From NCBI GenBank assembly GCA_046530785.1, contig JBHEQT010000003.1:118925-182924 (forward strand): 64,000 nucleotides of DNA, read 5' to 3'. Position numbers and translations under genes: made by a program. A model generated the notes under the pieces. That model saw only the letters and a program-made list of their open reading frames with translations. It made no database searches and was not told the DNA's origin. Of this stretch, positions 1 through 11,016 are shown in pieces. How positions within the stretch are numbered: position 1 is the stretch's first letter; the number at the start of each line of letters is the position of its first letter. This DNA is from Arsenophonus sp046530785. GTDB lineage: Bacteria; Pseudomonadota; Gammaproteobacteria; Enterobacterales; Enterobacteriaceae.

Positions 1-3000
1 TAGAATTTTATTCTTATAAACTGCTCTCTATCTATGTTGTAGTAATATTTTTATTATTTTATAATGGGTTTCATTAATGAATTATTTCAGTCACTAATTT
101 TTTAATCTCTTTGAGAAGGAAGATAGAAATTAATGAATTATGGTTTGACTAAAATTATTTTGATTTTCTTTTCTAAAATGCTATATAGAAAATATTACCA
201 AAAAATAAGTTATAAGTTATATGCTACCGAAATTAAAAGATCAACTTAATCAATTTTTTCACCTTACTGTTACTTTATTTAATTATAAATTAATAAAGGA
301 TACTTTTAGTAAGTATGACCAATACTGGATACATCGGTATTGATTTTTAATCGATACTAAAGAATCAATTTCTCTCTATTTACAGTAAAGTAAATCTCTT
401 CTTCCTGCAAAGAAAGAAGAGATAATATCTTATGTTTGTTTAGTTGATAGATATAATTTTACAAACAGTTAATTTCATTCTGAATATTTTAGGATTTATA
501 AATATGTCGGTCAATACTGATAGATAATTTTAGAAATTGATATAATTAAATTATTTTAATAGTTATTGATTTGGTTTTATATTTTTGATATTATCTGATT
601 AAATTTAGTTTATGTTGAAGTTTAATCAACTTAAAATTAAGAAGAAATATTATCGATTATTACCGAATTTAAACTAAATATTATCCCACTTATTTAAAGT
701 AAAACGATTGATTAATTTATAATACAACTTATTTTATTTATTTTTATGCAAAAAATTATTTATATAATCACTTAAATTATTACAAATTGAAAGGTGAAAA
801 CTCTATAAACTTCTATTTTAAAACTCATCAAGATATTATCTTTGATTTAATGAAGGTAATTAGTTAGCTTATATATTAAGCTTAATCAATATCAAATAGT
901 TTAATATTCAGTAGAAAATAATAAAGAAAATTTAATTAATAATTAACTAGTTTCTAATCAAACTTAAACAAGTTAATTTAACGGAGTGGAATAATTTTAA
1001 AATCTTCGTTATTATTTATTTTTACTAATTTTTAAAATATTAAATTGACCTATAAAATAAAAAGAAATGATCTGTTTATTAAAATTAAAGATTGATATAG
1101 TATATTGAATAATACTTTCATATATTTCCAGTATAAAAGTATTTAGTTAAATTTAAATTTTTAAATTTTGTGTATTTTTTAGAGAAAAAATACTTTTATT
1201 TAAATCATTTTCATGACATTTAATGTAAGGAATTACATATTCTCCTTGTGATAAGTATATCTAAATCCCTACTAAAAATAGGGATTAGTAAAAAATTTAT
1301 TATTAAGGTTACTTAATTTACTTAACTAAAAGAATTATTCTTCTGGTAAAGTAAAGGAATTTCTATCTATCATTATAAAATTTTTTGATAAAATTTTAAT
1401 AAATATTCCTATTAAAATGAGTAATCTATCTTGATCTATTCATTAATTAAATTTAGAAATATATTCAGTTATTACATATAGAGATTATGTTTAATTCTAT
1501 AGATTTTATTAAAAGAAAAACTTATAATTAAACTAATTCCAAAATTAATTTAAACTTCAACTTTGAGAAATCTCCTACATAGTAATACGATTATAAAATA
1601 TTTTTATATTTTAATTTTAAGGTTAATACTGAAAATGCATACCTTCAATAAAAATTTCTCAACAATTCTATTTATTTATATAAAAGAAATTTTAATATAA
1701 GAGAGAGATTACAAGATTATTTTCTTAAGAAAAACATAAATTGAAATTACTTAAAAAAGTATATAAATAATTATAAATTTATTAGGATTGAAAAATAATA
1801 AGTCTACAACTCACTTTATAAATTAAGTGTAAAAAATTTGATTTTTATTAAGTAGAAAAAGAGATAAAATTTTTCCTTATATATAGTTTCTCTACCTTCC
1901 CCACAATCCAATATTAGTTAAATTCATACTTCTTACTTTGAAGGCACTACTACTACATCTCTCTATTAATAATAATTAATTATAAATGATTTGTGAATAT
2001 CTTTTTCTCAAATTGAATTTATTTTTCTGTTAATGGAAAAATTGTTTTTAATATTTAATTTTATGTTATAGAAAAATTAGATATAAACTCTTTTAAAGAA
2101 AAGGTTATTTAGACTAACAGATTTTATACTGTATCAATCTAACAACCTATTTATAATAACAATTGATTAATTATGAAAAATACTATTCCATTATTGGTTT
2201 AATTCAAAAATTATAATTGAACTGGAATTCAAATAATTATTTTATTATTCAAGGATCCATTTTATCAATTTACTCTATGATAGTAAAGTACTTTCTGGTT
2301 TTATCCATTTAAGTAAATATTAATTGATAGACTAATTCTAATCCTGTTGTCATTTTATTAAATGAAAAGAGTTATAAATTAAGAGGAATATTTAATTCAT
2401 CTCTCCAAAATAAACTAAGATAGTAAGTTTTATAGTTTAAGTTAAATTATTAATTCCTTATAATTAGTATTAATTCCCAGTCAGATTGTTTTTTACAATA
2501 AATATACTAAATATTCAAGTAATAAATTCTTTTATTTTCTGTTAAATTAGTTAATAAAGATATGATAACGATAATCACAGCACTAAATTAACATCAAAGT
2601 AAATAAACTAAAATAGTAATTATTTATAGAGAAAATTTTCTATATAGAAACAATATTCAATATTATCTAATATTGTTTCTAACAACAAAATTTGTTCAGG
2701 TTACTTTAAAATTTTATTAGATGAATGTACCATATGTTTGTGTTTATAATAATGGTAGAAAATTATCTTTATAAAATAAAAACGTTTGTAACCTTCAAAA
2801 TAAAACTATTTCATTTTTTGGAAAAAGATTTCTAAATCACCTTTGTTATAGTACTAAATTATTTATTCCGTTCATTAGAGTTTAAAGTTAAGTATTTTTA
2901 AAAAAATATTCATTAAAGATATTTTTTTTAATTTAATTATATTTTTCAAATATTTTACTTTCTAGTTTTAAGAAAAAATAAGACACTGTTTTAGAAGAAG

Positions 3001-4549
3001 TTTTTTTAAGGTGTTACTTGATATAATTTTTTTTACTAATTCTTAATATTTCGGTACTTTAAATTTAAATATAAGTATCTCTGTAATTCAATTTTATCGA
3101 TGTATAAAAAGTAATCATCTTTTTTGTATTCGATGATTTAATAAATTTATTTTTTGATACAATTAATTAGGTTATAGATCTTATATAAGGATAGTTAAAA
3201 TTCTTTAGAAATCAATTTTTAAGATTTTCTTTTTTTTAATCCTAAAATGATCAATATTAATTTGCTCTTTCATTTTACTACATCCTTTTCTGCAGAAAGG
3301 TATTTTAAATTAAAAGAAAATAGGATTATTTTGAAGAAAATAGGATCAATTAAAAATTTTCGAATTAATATCTAACAATATTAAAAATATACATCTATTT
3401 TAATAGAAAATAGATACTTATATAAAGTTTTTATAGGATTAAATCCTAACAAGATACTCCCATTGATATATATAATTTATTCTAATTTTAAGTTATTTTA
3501 TTGTAGTTTTTCTCATCTATTTTTTAACAAAGATACCTAAAACTTATTTAAAATAAAAACCATGATTTTAGTATATTATTTTTCTGGTTGTAATTTATGA
3601 ATATGTAATATATATAGATAAAATATCTTAAAATTTAATTTTAAATAATTACTATTTTTTTGACTTTTACTTCGGATAAAGATAAATACTTATTTTAATT
3701 CTATTATTACTTAGATGTTAAATTTTATAAGTTTATTAAAATAATTTAAATAAATTAATTCCTTACTTTCAATAGTATTTAAAAAATTTTTCTAATTATT
3801 TTCTTTTATTTTATTTTATTTTAAATTTTTTACAAAATTCTAAAAGTGAATTTAAAATTTTTTGCCATTCCCCCCCATTATTCTATAAAATCAAGTTCTT
3901 TTATTAGATAGTAAAAAGTAATTAGGAATAATTATTTCGATCTTATTAACTTTTATTGAAAATACCTATTTAATTTTCTTTTTAAATTTTTCCTCATTCT
4001 TAGTATGAACAGCAAGAATTTAATTATTAGTATTTTAATACTAAATTTATATATAATCCATAAATATTAGTTTATATTAACACTTAATATGTTCTTCATG
4101 AGAAAGTGAATAACTCTTAATACTTTAAAAGTTGTTTATTAAGTTCCTCTCTTAATCATATTTAATTACCAAAATGATTATTATTTTGTAAGTTTATTGG
4201 TTTCTATATAGCTATTTATTTATACCTTCAACTAAAAAGTATCTAATTTTTTAAAATTAATTCCTAACTTAAATATAGGATTTTATCCTCTTCCGCTAAA
4301 CTATTACATTATTTACTCTATTTATTATAGAGTCATTAATCTTGTGATAGCCGTTTAATTTAAAGTGTTGATATAAAAATAGAGTAGAGAAATTTTTATA
4401 ATTAAATACTTTTCTATTTTGATTTTAAAAGATTTTTTTGTTTTATATAAGAGTATAATTAGGTGTCATATATATGACTCTATATAAAAGATTGTTGAAG
4501 ATTATTAAATGATTTTCTAATTAGTTCTTACTAAGACAAGAGACAAGAT
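1..4549. other. AT-rich gene desert upstream of suf
   Basis: No open reading frame of credible length exists on either strand and no tRNA-like GC-richer segment is seen. In E. coli this side of suf carries ydiJ followed by menI. The menI relic is recognisable further on, so most of this stretch is probably an eroded ydiJ and its neighbours, but I could not find convincing ydiJ anchors. A run of seven C at 3870-3876 is unusual in such AT-rich DNA. Confidence 0.5.
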
Positions 4550-4830
4550 TAATATTTTGAATAATTAATAAAAATATCTTATTTGATTTATAAATTTTCT
4601 GGTAACGATCAGAAGTGCTATTACTGAAATAATAATGTTTTCGATAAATATAGCATCAAGTTGATTGGATCATTACATAATGCTACATTATTAGTACAGG
4701 ATAAGTCATTAAATTTTGATCAGACGATTATTTTTGTACTTAAAGTAATAAAAATGAATGGTACTTAAAATTAATGCTTATAATCAAATTAGAATTTTTC
4801 TTCAAGAAATTTAAATTACGTATATAATAT
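4550..4830 (+). pseudogene. menI: menI (ydiI) relic, 1,4-dihydroxy-2-naphthoyl-CoA thioesterase
   Basis: Translation from about 4654 reads SIKLIGSLHNATLLVQDKSL, which lines up with the hotdog-fold thioesterase segment of E. coli MenI containing LLHGGASVVLAES. After a frameshift, 4761-4800 reads LKINAYNQIRIF against LEINANHVRSAR. Weaker similarity runs upstream towards 4560. Stops and frame changes interrupt everything, so no product is expected. MenI acts in menaquinone synthesis. It lies immediately upstream of sufA on the same strand, as in E. coli, and that synteny is half of the argument. Limits are approximate. Confidence 0.5.
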
Positions 4831-5150
4831 TTGAATCTATCTAAATAATTAGTAACAATTCTATTCAATAAAAATTTTTTGATAAATAATTAAAATGAAT
4901 TATATTTCATTTGAAAATAAAAACAAATTAAATTATTTATGATAAGAATAAAGTAAATTGTTTTAGAAAGATAATTTTCACCTAAACATATATAAATTTT
5001 CTAATTACTTAGATTTTTAGAATAATTTATTGCTAAATTACCATCATTAATAAATTAAAAATTTTTAAATAATATTAAAATAAAATCACTTCTTTTATTT
5101 TAAAAGAAATATAAAATATCCATTTTAAGATAGATTGTTTTAAGTAAAAT

Positions 5151-5162
5151 ATTATCGTTATC
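5151..5162. promoter_or_regulatory. Possible Fur-type half sites upstream of sufA
   Basis: On the minus strand this reads GATAAC followed by GATAAT, two near-perfect copies of the GATAAT hexamer that makes up Fur boxes; the third expected hexamer is not convincing. It lies about 80 bases before the sufA start. E. coli suf is controlled by Fur, IscR, OxyR and IHF. In DNA this AT-rich such matches arise by chance, so this is tentative. Confidence 0.22.
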
Positions 5163-5240
5163 TTATATTATTTAATTAGATAGGTGATAGCTATACATAT
5201 ATAGTGATTTGATAAAAATATTACTTTAGTGAGGTTAATA

Positions 5241-5609
5241 ATGATAAGTCATATTGATACTTTTTTTTTAAATAAAAAAATTTGGAAGGGACTTACTATG
5301 ACAGATAAAGCAGCTGATCAAATTTGTAAATTAATAAAAAAAAATCCAAATAGTTTAGGATTGTCTCTTAATATCAAACAATCAGGGTGTGCAGGATTTG
5401 GCTATGTTCTTGAATTAATAAATAATCCAACTAAAGAGTATTTATTATTTCAAAATAATAACGCTAAACTTTTTGTTGCTATAAAAGCGATGCCATTTAT
5501 TGATGGTACTGAGGTTGATTATGTTTTTGATGGGCTTAATCAAGAATTTAAATTTAGCAATCCTAAAGCTCAACACGCTTGTGGTTGTGGTGAAAGCTTT
5601 GGTATTTAG
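5241..5609 (+). CDS. sufA: SufA, A-type Fe-S cluster carrier
   Basis: SufA accepts Fe-S clusters from the SufBCD scaffold and hands them to client proteins in the cytoplasm. From the ATG at 5241 the product is 122 residues, the same as E. coli SufA, and GAGG at 5231-5234 sits six bases upstream. An in-frame GTG at 5229 would add four residues but overlaps this ribosome-binding site, so the ATG is preferred. The three cluster-binding cysteines are at 50, 114 and 116 (GCAGFGY and the C-terminal CGCGESFG). First gene of the six-gene suf operon; sufB follows after 12 bases. A run of nine T (5261-5269) lies in frame near the start. Confidence 0.97.
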   Translation: MISHIDTFFLNKKIWKGLTMTDKAADQICKLIKKNPNSLGLSLNIKQSGCAGFGYVLELINNPTKEYLLFQNNNAKLFVAIKAMPFIDGTEVDYVFDGLNQEFKFSNPKAQHACGCGESFGI

Positions 5610-5621
5610 GTTAATTAAATT

Positions 5622-7127
5622 ATGTTACAGAGAAAAATAGAAATTGGTGATGATATTGAAAAATGGTTAGCGGAGCATCGGTATAAAGAAGGGTTTTTTA
5701 CTCAAGTTGAAACGGATAAATTAGCTAAAGGTCTTAATGAAGATGTCATAAAGACCATATCAGCCAAACGTAATGAACCTAATTGGATGTTAGAGTTTCG
5801 CTTAGAAGCTTATCAATATTGGTTAAATATGGAAGAACCTCACTGGCTTAAAGGTTATTATCCTAAGTTAAATTATCAGGAATACAGTTATTATGCAGCG
5901 CCATTCTGTAGTAGTTGCGATGATAACTATCAAGTTGAAACTAACTTATCAATAGGTTCTGGAGGAGGTGATGTCCATAAAAATAATTACCTGACAAAAG
6001 AAGTTGAAAAAACATTTAATAAACTTGGCGTACCAGTACGTGAAGGTAAATCGGTTGCAGTAGATGCTATTTTTGACTCTGTTTCTGTTTCGACAACTTA
6101 TTGTAGTGAATTAGCGAAACTGGGAATTGTTTTCTGCTCTTTCGGTGAAGCGATTCAACAATATCCTGAGTTAGTAAAAAAATATATTGGTACGGTTGTT
6201 TCTAATCAAGATAACTTTTTTGCTGCATTAAATTCCAGTGTAGCATCTGATGGGACATTTGTTTATGTGCCAAAAGGTGTTCGTTGTCCGATGGAATTAT
6301 CAACATATTTTCGTATTAATGCAGCTAAAACAGGTCAATTCGAACGAACTATATTGATTGCTGATGAAGGAAGCTACGTTAGTTATATTGAAGGATGTTC
6401 TGCTCCAGTTCGAGATAGTTATCAGTTACATGCTGCTGTAGTTGAAGTTATTGTTCATAAGGACGCTGAAGTAAAGTACTCTACAGTACAAAATTGGTTT
6501 TCTGGTGGTAAAAGTAAAACTGGTGGAATTTTAAATTTTGTCACTAAACGTGCATTATGTGAAGGAAAGAATTCTAAAATGTCCTGGACGCAGTCTGAAA
6601 CAGGGTCAGCTATTACTTGGAAATATCCCAGTGTTATTCTTAGAGGAGATAATTCGGTTGGGGAATTTTTTTCAGTTGCATTAACAAATGGTAATCAACA
6701 GGCTGATACCGGTACAAAAATGATTCATATTGGTAAAAATACACATTCGACTATCATTTCAAAGGGGATTTCAGCTGGAAGAGGTCAAAACAGTTATCGC
6801 GGTTTAGTAAAAATTTTATCGAGTGCACAAAACGCAAGAAATTATACTCAATGTGATTCTATGTTAATTGGTACTGAGTGTGGTGCACACACCTTTCCTT
6901 GTATTGAAGTAAAAAATAGTAGTGCACAGTTAGAGCATGAAGCTACAACATCTCGTATTGGTGAATATCAGCTCTTTTATTGTTTGCAACGTGGCATTAA
7001 TCAAGATGATGCTATTTCTATGATCGTGAATGGTTTCTGTAAAGATATTTTTTCTGAATTACCATTAGAGTTTGCCGTTGAAGCACAAAAATTATTAGCA
7101 ATTAACTTGGAACATAGTGTTGGTTAA
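5622..7127 (+). CDS. sufB: SufB, Fe-S scaffold subunit of SufBC2D
   Basis: Cytoplasmic scaffold on which Fe-S clusters are built with sulfur delivered by SufSE. The 501-residue product compares with 495 in E. coli. The beta-helix core is highly conserved from about residue 100 onward. The essential cysteine corresponding to E. coli C405 is C411 (in TQCDSMLIG), and the glutamates corresponding to E432 and E434 are E438 and E440 (EHEATTSRIGE). The extra length lies in the N-terminal third, around residues 100-118. E. coli C424 is replaced by valine while a cysteine appears at residue 427 (FPCIEV); that position is not known to be essential. Weak ribosome-binding site, so coupling to sufA is likely. 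Confidence 0.97.
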   Translation: MLQRKIEIGDDIEKWLAEHRYKEGFFTQVETDKLAKGLNEDVIKTISAKRNEPNWMLEFRLEAYQYWLNMEEPHWLKGYYPKLNYQEYSYYAAPFCSSCDDNYQVETNLSIGSGGGDVHKNNYLTKEVEKTFNKLGVPVREGKSVAVDAIFDSVSVSTTYCSELAKLGIVFCSFGEAIQQYPELVKKYIGTVVSNQDNFFAALNSSVASDGTFVYVPKGVRCPMELSTYFRINAAKTGQFERTILIADEGSYVSYIEGCSAPVRDSYQLHAAVVEVIVHKDAEVKYSTVQNWFSGGKSKTGGILNFVTKRALCEGKNSKMSWTQSETGSAITWKYPSVILRGDNSVGEFFSVALTNGNQQADTGTKMIHIGKNTHSTIISKGISAGRGQNSYRGLVKILSSAQNARNYTQCDSMLIGTECGAHTFPCIEVKNSSAQLEHEATTSRIGEYQLFYCLQRGINQDDAISMIVNGFCKDIFSELPLEFAVEAQKLLAINLEHSVG

Positions 7128-7169
7128 GAGTACTCTAGTAAAATACTAAGTTCTTCAAAGGCAAATAAA

Positions 7170-7916
7170 ATGTTAAGTATTAAAAATTTAAATGTTAGTA
7201 TTGAAGGTAATCGAATTCTTAAAGGGTTAAACCTAGAGGTAAAAATTGGTGAAGTACATGCAATAATGGGACCTAATGGATCAGGTAAGAGCACATTATC
7301 AGCAACACTGGCAGGACGTGAAGAATATAAAATAGAGAATGGAGAAATTTTATTCAAAAATAAAAATTTGCTTGATTTATCCGCGGAAGAGCGTGCATGT
7401 GAAGGTATATTTTTAGCATTTCAGTATCCGGTAGAAATTCCTGGTGTAACTAATCAATTTTTCTTACAAACTTCTATTAATGCAGTGAGAAAATATCGTA
7501 AGCAACCACCACTAGATAGATTTGATTTTCAGGATTTTATTAAAGATAAAGTAAAATTACTTGATATGCCAAAAGATTTACTTACTCGATCTGTCAACGT
7601 CGGTTTTTCTGGTGGAGAGAAAAAGCGCAATGATATTTTACAGATGATTTTATTAAAACCTGAATTATGCATTTTGGATGAAACGGACTCAGGTCTTGAT
7701 ATTGATTCCTTAAAACTAGTAACCAATGCAGTGAATTCACTGCGTAGCGCTAAAAGAGCTTTTATCATCATTACTCACTATCGGCGTATTTTAGATTATG
7801 TTCCACCTGACTTTGTTCATGTTATTCATCAAGGAAAAATTATTCAATCAGGTGATTTTACATTAGCAAAAAAACTGGAGGTAGAAGGCTATGGTTGGCT
7901 TATTGACCCACAGTGA
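7170..7916 (+). CDS. sufC: SufC, ABC-type ATPase of SufBC2D
   Basis: ATPase that drives conformational change of the SufBCD scaffold. The 248 residues equal E. coli SufC. Walker A is GPNGSGKST with K40; the signature is SGGEKKRND at about 147-155; Walker B and D-loop are CILDETDSGLD with catalytic E171; the switch histidine is H203 (IITHYRR). The gene follows sufB after 42 bases, and its last 26 bases overlap the start of sufD in another frame, as in E. coli, which implies translational coupling of SufC and SufD. Nothing suggests decay. Confidence 0.98.
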   Translation: MLSIKNLNVSIEGNRILKGLNLEVKIGEVHAIMGPNGSGKSTLSATLAGREEYKIENGEILFKNKNLLDLSAEERACEGIFLAFQYPVEIPGVTNQFFLQTSINAVRKYRKQPPLDRFDFQDFIKDKVKLLDMPKDLLTRSVNVGFSGGEKKRNDILQMILLKPELCILDETDSGLDIDSLKLVTNAVNSLRSAKRAFIIITHYRRILDYVPPDFVHVIHQGKIIQSGDFTLAKKLEVEGYGWLIDPQ

Positions 7917-9210
7917 AAAAGAAAAAAAACAGCGTCAAGTTATAATTTTGAATCAACAAGCGCTAAAAAATTTTTCAAAACTTTTTTATTCCAGCAAAAG
8001 AGCCAATGAAAAACGAGCCAAAGCTTATTGGGAGAAAGTAGAAAAAATAGGTTTTCCAACATTTTATCATGAAGACTGGCGTTATACGCCGTTAGAAAAA
8101 GTACTTAGCGCTCAATACCAATTAACTACTGATAAAGTTAACATAATTACTTCTGAGCAATTAAAACGGATTGCTATTTCTATTGATGGATGGAGAATTG
8201 TTTTGTTTAATGGATGTTTTATTTCGACATTAAGTAGTAATAATTTTGGCCCTTATCAAATCAAAATGATAGATACTTTGACACAGCTTCCGTCCCCTAT
8301 TATCAAAAATGAAATATTTTTGTACTTAACCGAAAGTTTAGCCGTTCAGCCAATATTAATTAAATTAGATGCTAATTTTCAGGTAGAAAAACCTCTTTAT
8401 ATATTAAATATTAGTTCTGGTTCAAAAAAAATTGATTATGTTAATATTAATCATTATCGCTATCATTTAGAGATAGGAGCTAAATGCAAATCACAAGTTA
8501 TTGAACATTTTGTTTCTATTGATCATAAATCACATCTAACAGGAAGTCGATTGACTGCTAATATTAGTGATAATAGTCATTTTTCTTATACAAAACTTAT
8601 TTTTGAAAACAATCAAAGTAACCATTTTTCTCATAATGATATTTTTTCAGGGGAAAATACTAAAATAAAGAGTACTAATATTTTTATCGGTTCAGGATTA
8701 GTTCGGAATCATACCAATGTAAAGTTAAATGGAACTAGTAGCAAATTAAATCTCAATAGTTTTTTACTACCACAAAATAAAGAAATTGTCGATAATAGAA
8801 CTTATATAGAACATAATGAATTATTTTGTGAAAGTTGTCAATTACATAAAACAATCGCTCTCGATAAAAGTAAAGGTATTTTTAATGGGATAATTAAAGT
8901 TGCACCACAGGCGCTTAAAACTAATAGTAAGATGACAAATAACAATTTATTATTAGGAAAAGAAGCAGAAATTGATACTAAACCGCAGTTAGAAATCTAT
9001 GCTGATGATGTAAAGTGTACTCATAGTGCTACAGTAAGCAATATTGATGATGAACAAATTTTTTATTTATGTTCACGGGGTATTCATCTCAATGATGGAA
9101 AGAATATGATTCTGGTTGCATTTGCGGATGAAGTAATTGAAACTATTGATAATAAAATTGTAAGTAATAAAGTAATGAATATTATTCAGCATCGTTTAAC
9201 AGGGATTTAA
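7891..9210 (+). CDS. sufD: SufD, scaffold partner of SufB
   Basis: SufD pairs with SufB to form the heterodimer that binds the nascent cluster and recruits iron. The start MVGL lies inside sufC in the same position as MAGL in E. coli, so the 26-base overlap is ancestral. The product is 439 residues against 423 in E. coli. Extra residues sit near the N-terminus and in the central beta-helix; the N-terminal half is the most divergent part of the operon. The HEDWRYTPLE motif is kept near residue 68, and the key histidine (E. coli H360) is H378 in VKCTHSATVSNIDDEQIFYL. sufS begins one base after its stop codon. Confidence 0.96.
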   Translation: MVGLLTHSEKEKKQRQVIILNQQALKNFSKLFYSSKRANEKRAKAYWEKVEKIGFPTFYHEDWRYTPLEKVLSAQYQLTTDKVNIITSEQLKRIAISIDGWRIVLFNGCFISTLSSNNFGPYQIKMIDTLTQLPSPIIKNEIFLYLTESLAVQPILIKLDANFQVEKPLYILNISSGSKKIDYVNINHYRYHLEIGAKCKSQVIEHFVSIDHKSHLTGSRLTANISDNSHFSYTKLIFENNQSNHFSHNDIFSGENTKIKSTNIFIGSGLVRNHTNVKLNGTSSKLNLNSFLLPQNKEIVDNRTYIEHNELFCESCQLHKTIALDKSKGIFNGIIKVAPQALKTNSKMTNNNLLLGKEAEIDTKPQLEIYADDVKCTHSATVSNIDDEQIFYLCSRGIHLNDGKNMILVAFADEVIETIDNKIVSNKVMNIIQHRLTGI

Positions 9211-9211
9211 T

Positions 9212-10468
9212 ATGACATTTTCAGTAGAATCTATTCGAAAAGATTTCCCAATTTTGACAAAAAAAATAAAGGATAAACCTTTAGTTTATTTGGATAGTGC
9301 TGCAACTGCGCATAAACCATTACAGGTGATAGAAAAGGAAAGAGAATTTCTTTGTAATCAGTATTCTGCGGTACATCGAGGGATTCATAGTTTAAGTAGT
9401 GAAGCAACGAGAATGTTAGAAAATGTTCGTCATCAAGTCGCTAATTTTATTCATGCTTCTAATTCTGAAGAAATTATTTTTGTTAAAGGTGCAACGGAAG
9501 GGATAAATTTAATTGCTAATAGTTATGGGCGTACTTTTATAAAATCAGGTGATAATATTATTATTACCCAAATGGAACATCACGCTAATATAGTTCCTTG
9601 GTATCTTCTTTCTGGTCAAATTAATTTTGATATTCGTATATTACCTATTGATAACGATGGGAAATTAATTTCTCAGAAATTAGATAATTTAATTGATGGT
9701 AGAACCCGATTACTTTCTTTTACCCATATGTCAAACGTTTTGGGAACTGTTAATCCAGTAAAAGAAATTATTTCCTATGCTCGTCAATGCGCAAAAAAAA
9801 AATCAGCTAAATTACATATTTTGATTGATGGTGCCCAAAATATTATACATCAAATGATTGATGTTCAAGATTTAGATTGTGAATTTTATGTTTTTTCCAG
9901 CCATAAACTCTATGGTCCTACCGGTGTTGGTATTTTGTATGTAAGAAAAGAATTATTAAATATTTTACCACCTTGGCAGGGTGGTGGTGGGATGATTGAT
10001 AAAGTTAATATGACTTCAATTAAGAAATCAATGATAAATATCACTTATGAAAAGGCTCCATGGAGATTTGAAGCAGGAACACCAAATATTACTGGGATTA
10101 TTGGTTTAGGTGAAGCACTACGTTATATTAATAATATTGGTTATCAACAAATATATGCCTATGAAACCGAATTAATGAGGTATGCTAATCAGTGTTTAGG
10201 TAACGTAAATTCTTTACGTTTTTACGGTTCAGATCAACGTCAAGGAGTTATTGCCTTTAATTTAGGAGATCATCATGCTTATGATGTCGGTATTTTTTTA
10301 GACAATTATGGTATTGCAATAAGAACAGGTCACCATTGCGCTTTACCATTAATGAACTTTTATAAAGTATCAGCTATGTGCCGAGTTTCTTTAGCGATCT
10401 ATTCTACTAAAGAAGAAATTGATATTTTAGTTGAAAAACTTCAATATATTGAAAAATTACTAGGTTAA
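9212..10468 (+). CDS. sufS: SufS, PLP-dependent cysteine desulfurase
   Basis: Removes sulfur from L-cysteine as a persulfide and passes it to SufE. The product is 418 residues against 406 in E. coli. The PLP lysine is K232 (SSHKLYGPTGVG), the PLP-stacking histidine is H123 (MEHHANIVPW) and the active-site cysteine is C376 (RTGHHCALPL). Short insertions precede K232 (around residues 193-204) and lie between it and C376 (around 262-282). Ten consecutive A (9793-9802) encode K195-K197 in the first insertion, a possible polymerase slippage site. Fourth from last in operon order is sufC; sufE follows after 33 bases. Confidence 0.97.
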   Translation: MTFSVESIRKDFPILTKKIKDKPLVYLDSAATAHKPLQVIEKEREFLCNQYSAVHRGIHSLSSEATRMLENVRHQVANFIHASNSEEIIFVKGATEGINLIANSYGRTFIKSGDNIIITQMEHHANIVPWYLLSGQINFDIRILPIDNDGKLISQKLDNLIDGRTRLLSFTHMSNVLGTVNPVKEIISYARQCAKKKSAKLHILIDGAQNIIHQMIDVQDLDCEFYVFSSHKLYGPTGVGILYVRKELLNILPPWQGGGGMIDKVNMTSIKKSMINITYEKAPWRFEAGTPNITGIIGLGEALRYINNIGYQQIYAYETELMRYANQCLGNVNSLRFYGSDQRQGVIAFNLGDHHAYDVGIFLDNYGIAIRTGHHCALPLMNFYKVSAMCRVSLAIYSTKEEIDILVEKLQYIEKLLG

Positions 10469-10501
10469 TCTATTAAAGATATATATAAGAGTAGAATATT
10501 A

Positions 10502-10930
10502 ATGTTAGTTTTACCTGATCAAAATGAATTTTATCGTAATTTTTTACGTTGTCAAAATTGGGAAGAACGATATCTTTATTTAATTGAATTAGGAGAAAAA
10601 TTATTACCAATAGATGATAGACAAAAACAAATAAAAAATCAGGTATCAGGTTGTCAAAGTCAAGTTTGGCTTATTATGGAGCAGGATAGTAAGGGTAAAA
10701 TAAATTTTTTTGGTCACAGTGATTCTATTATAGTTAAGGGATTGATTGCATTATTAATAATAATTTTCCAAAATAAAACTGGAAAACAAATTTTAACTAC
10801 AGATTGTAAAACTTTTTTTAAAAAACTTTCATTGGAAAAGCATTTAACACCATCAAGAAGTCAAGGATTGCATGCTATGATTAGAACAATCCAACAACGA
10901 GTCAAAAAAATTATTCAATTAAACTCTTAA
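10502..10930 (+). CDS. sufE: SufE, sulfur acceptor for SufS
   Basis: Accepts persulfide sulfur from SufS and delivers it to SufB. The 142-residue product compares with 138 in E. coli, with the acceptor cysteine at C51 in SGCQSQVW exactly as in the family. LTPSRSQGL near residue 120 is also conserved. It closes the suf operon; the 33-base spacer from sufS contains no terminator. With sufABCDS all intact, the window encodes a complete SUF machine. Confidence 0.97.
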   Translation: MLVLPDQNEFYRNFLRCQNWEERYLYLIELGEKLLPIDDRQKQIKNQVSGCQSQVWLIMEQDSKGKINFFGHSDSIIVKGLIALLIIIFQNKTGKQILTTDCKTFFKKLSLEKHLTPSRSQGLHAMIRTIQQRVKKIIQLNS

Positions 10931-11016
10931 ACGTTTAATTTTAAGTGTTGATCCAATTAAAATAAGTGCTTATTTATCCGATAATCTTTGTATGTTCCTT
11001 TAGGAGAAACAAAATT

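Noticed and set aside
3240..3310. Minus-strand GCSKMKEQINIDHFRI resembling the iron-sulfur segment of YdiJ
   Set aside because: It is on the wrong strand relative to menI and suf, and flanking motifs do not follow; probably chance.
7124..7357. Open frame opposite sufC (and others opposite sufC, tyrS, gapA, galU and cls)
   Set aside because: Antisense shadows of well-conserved genes with no family features.
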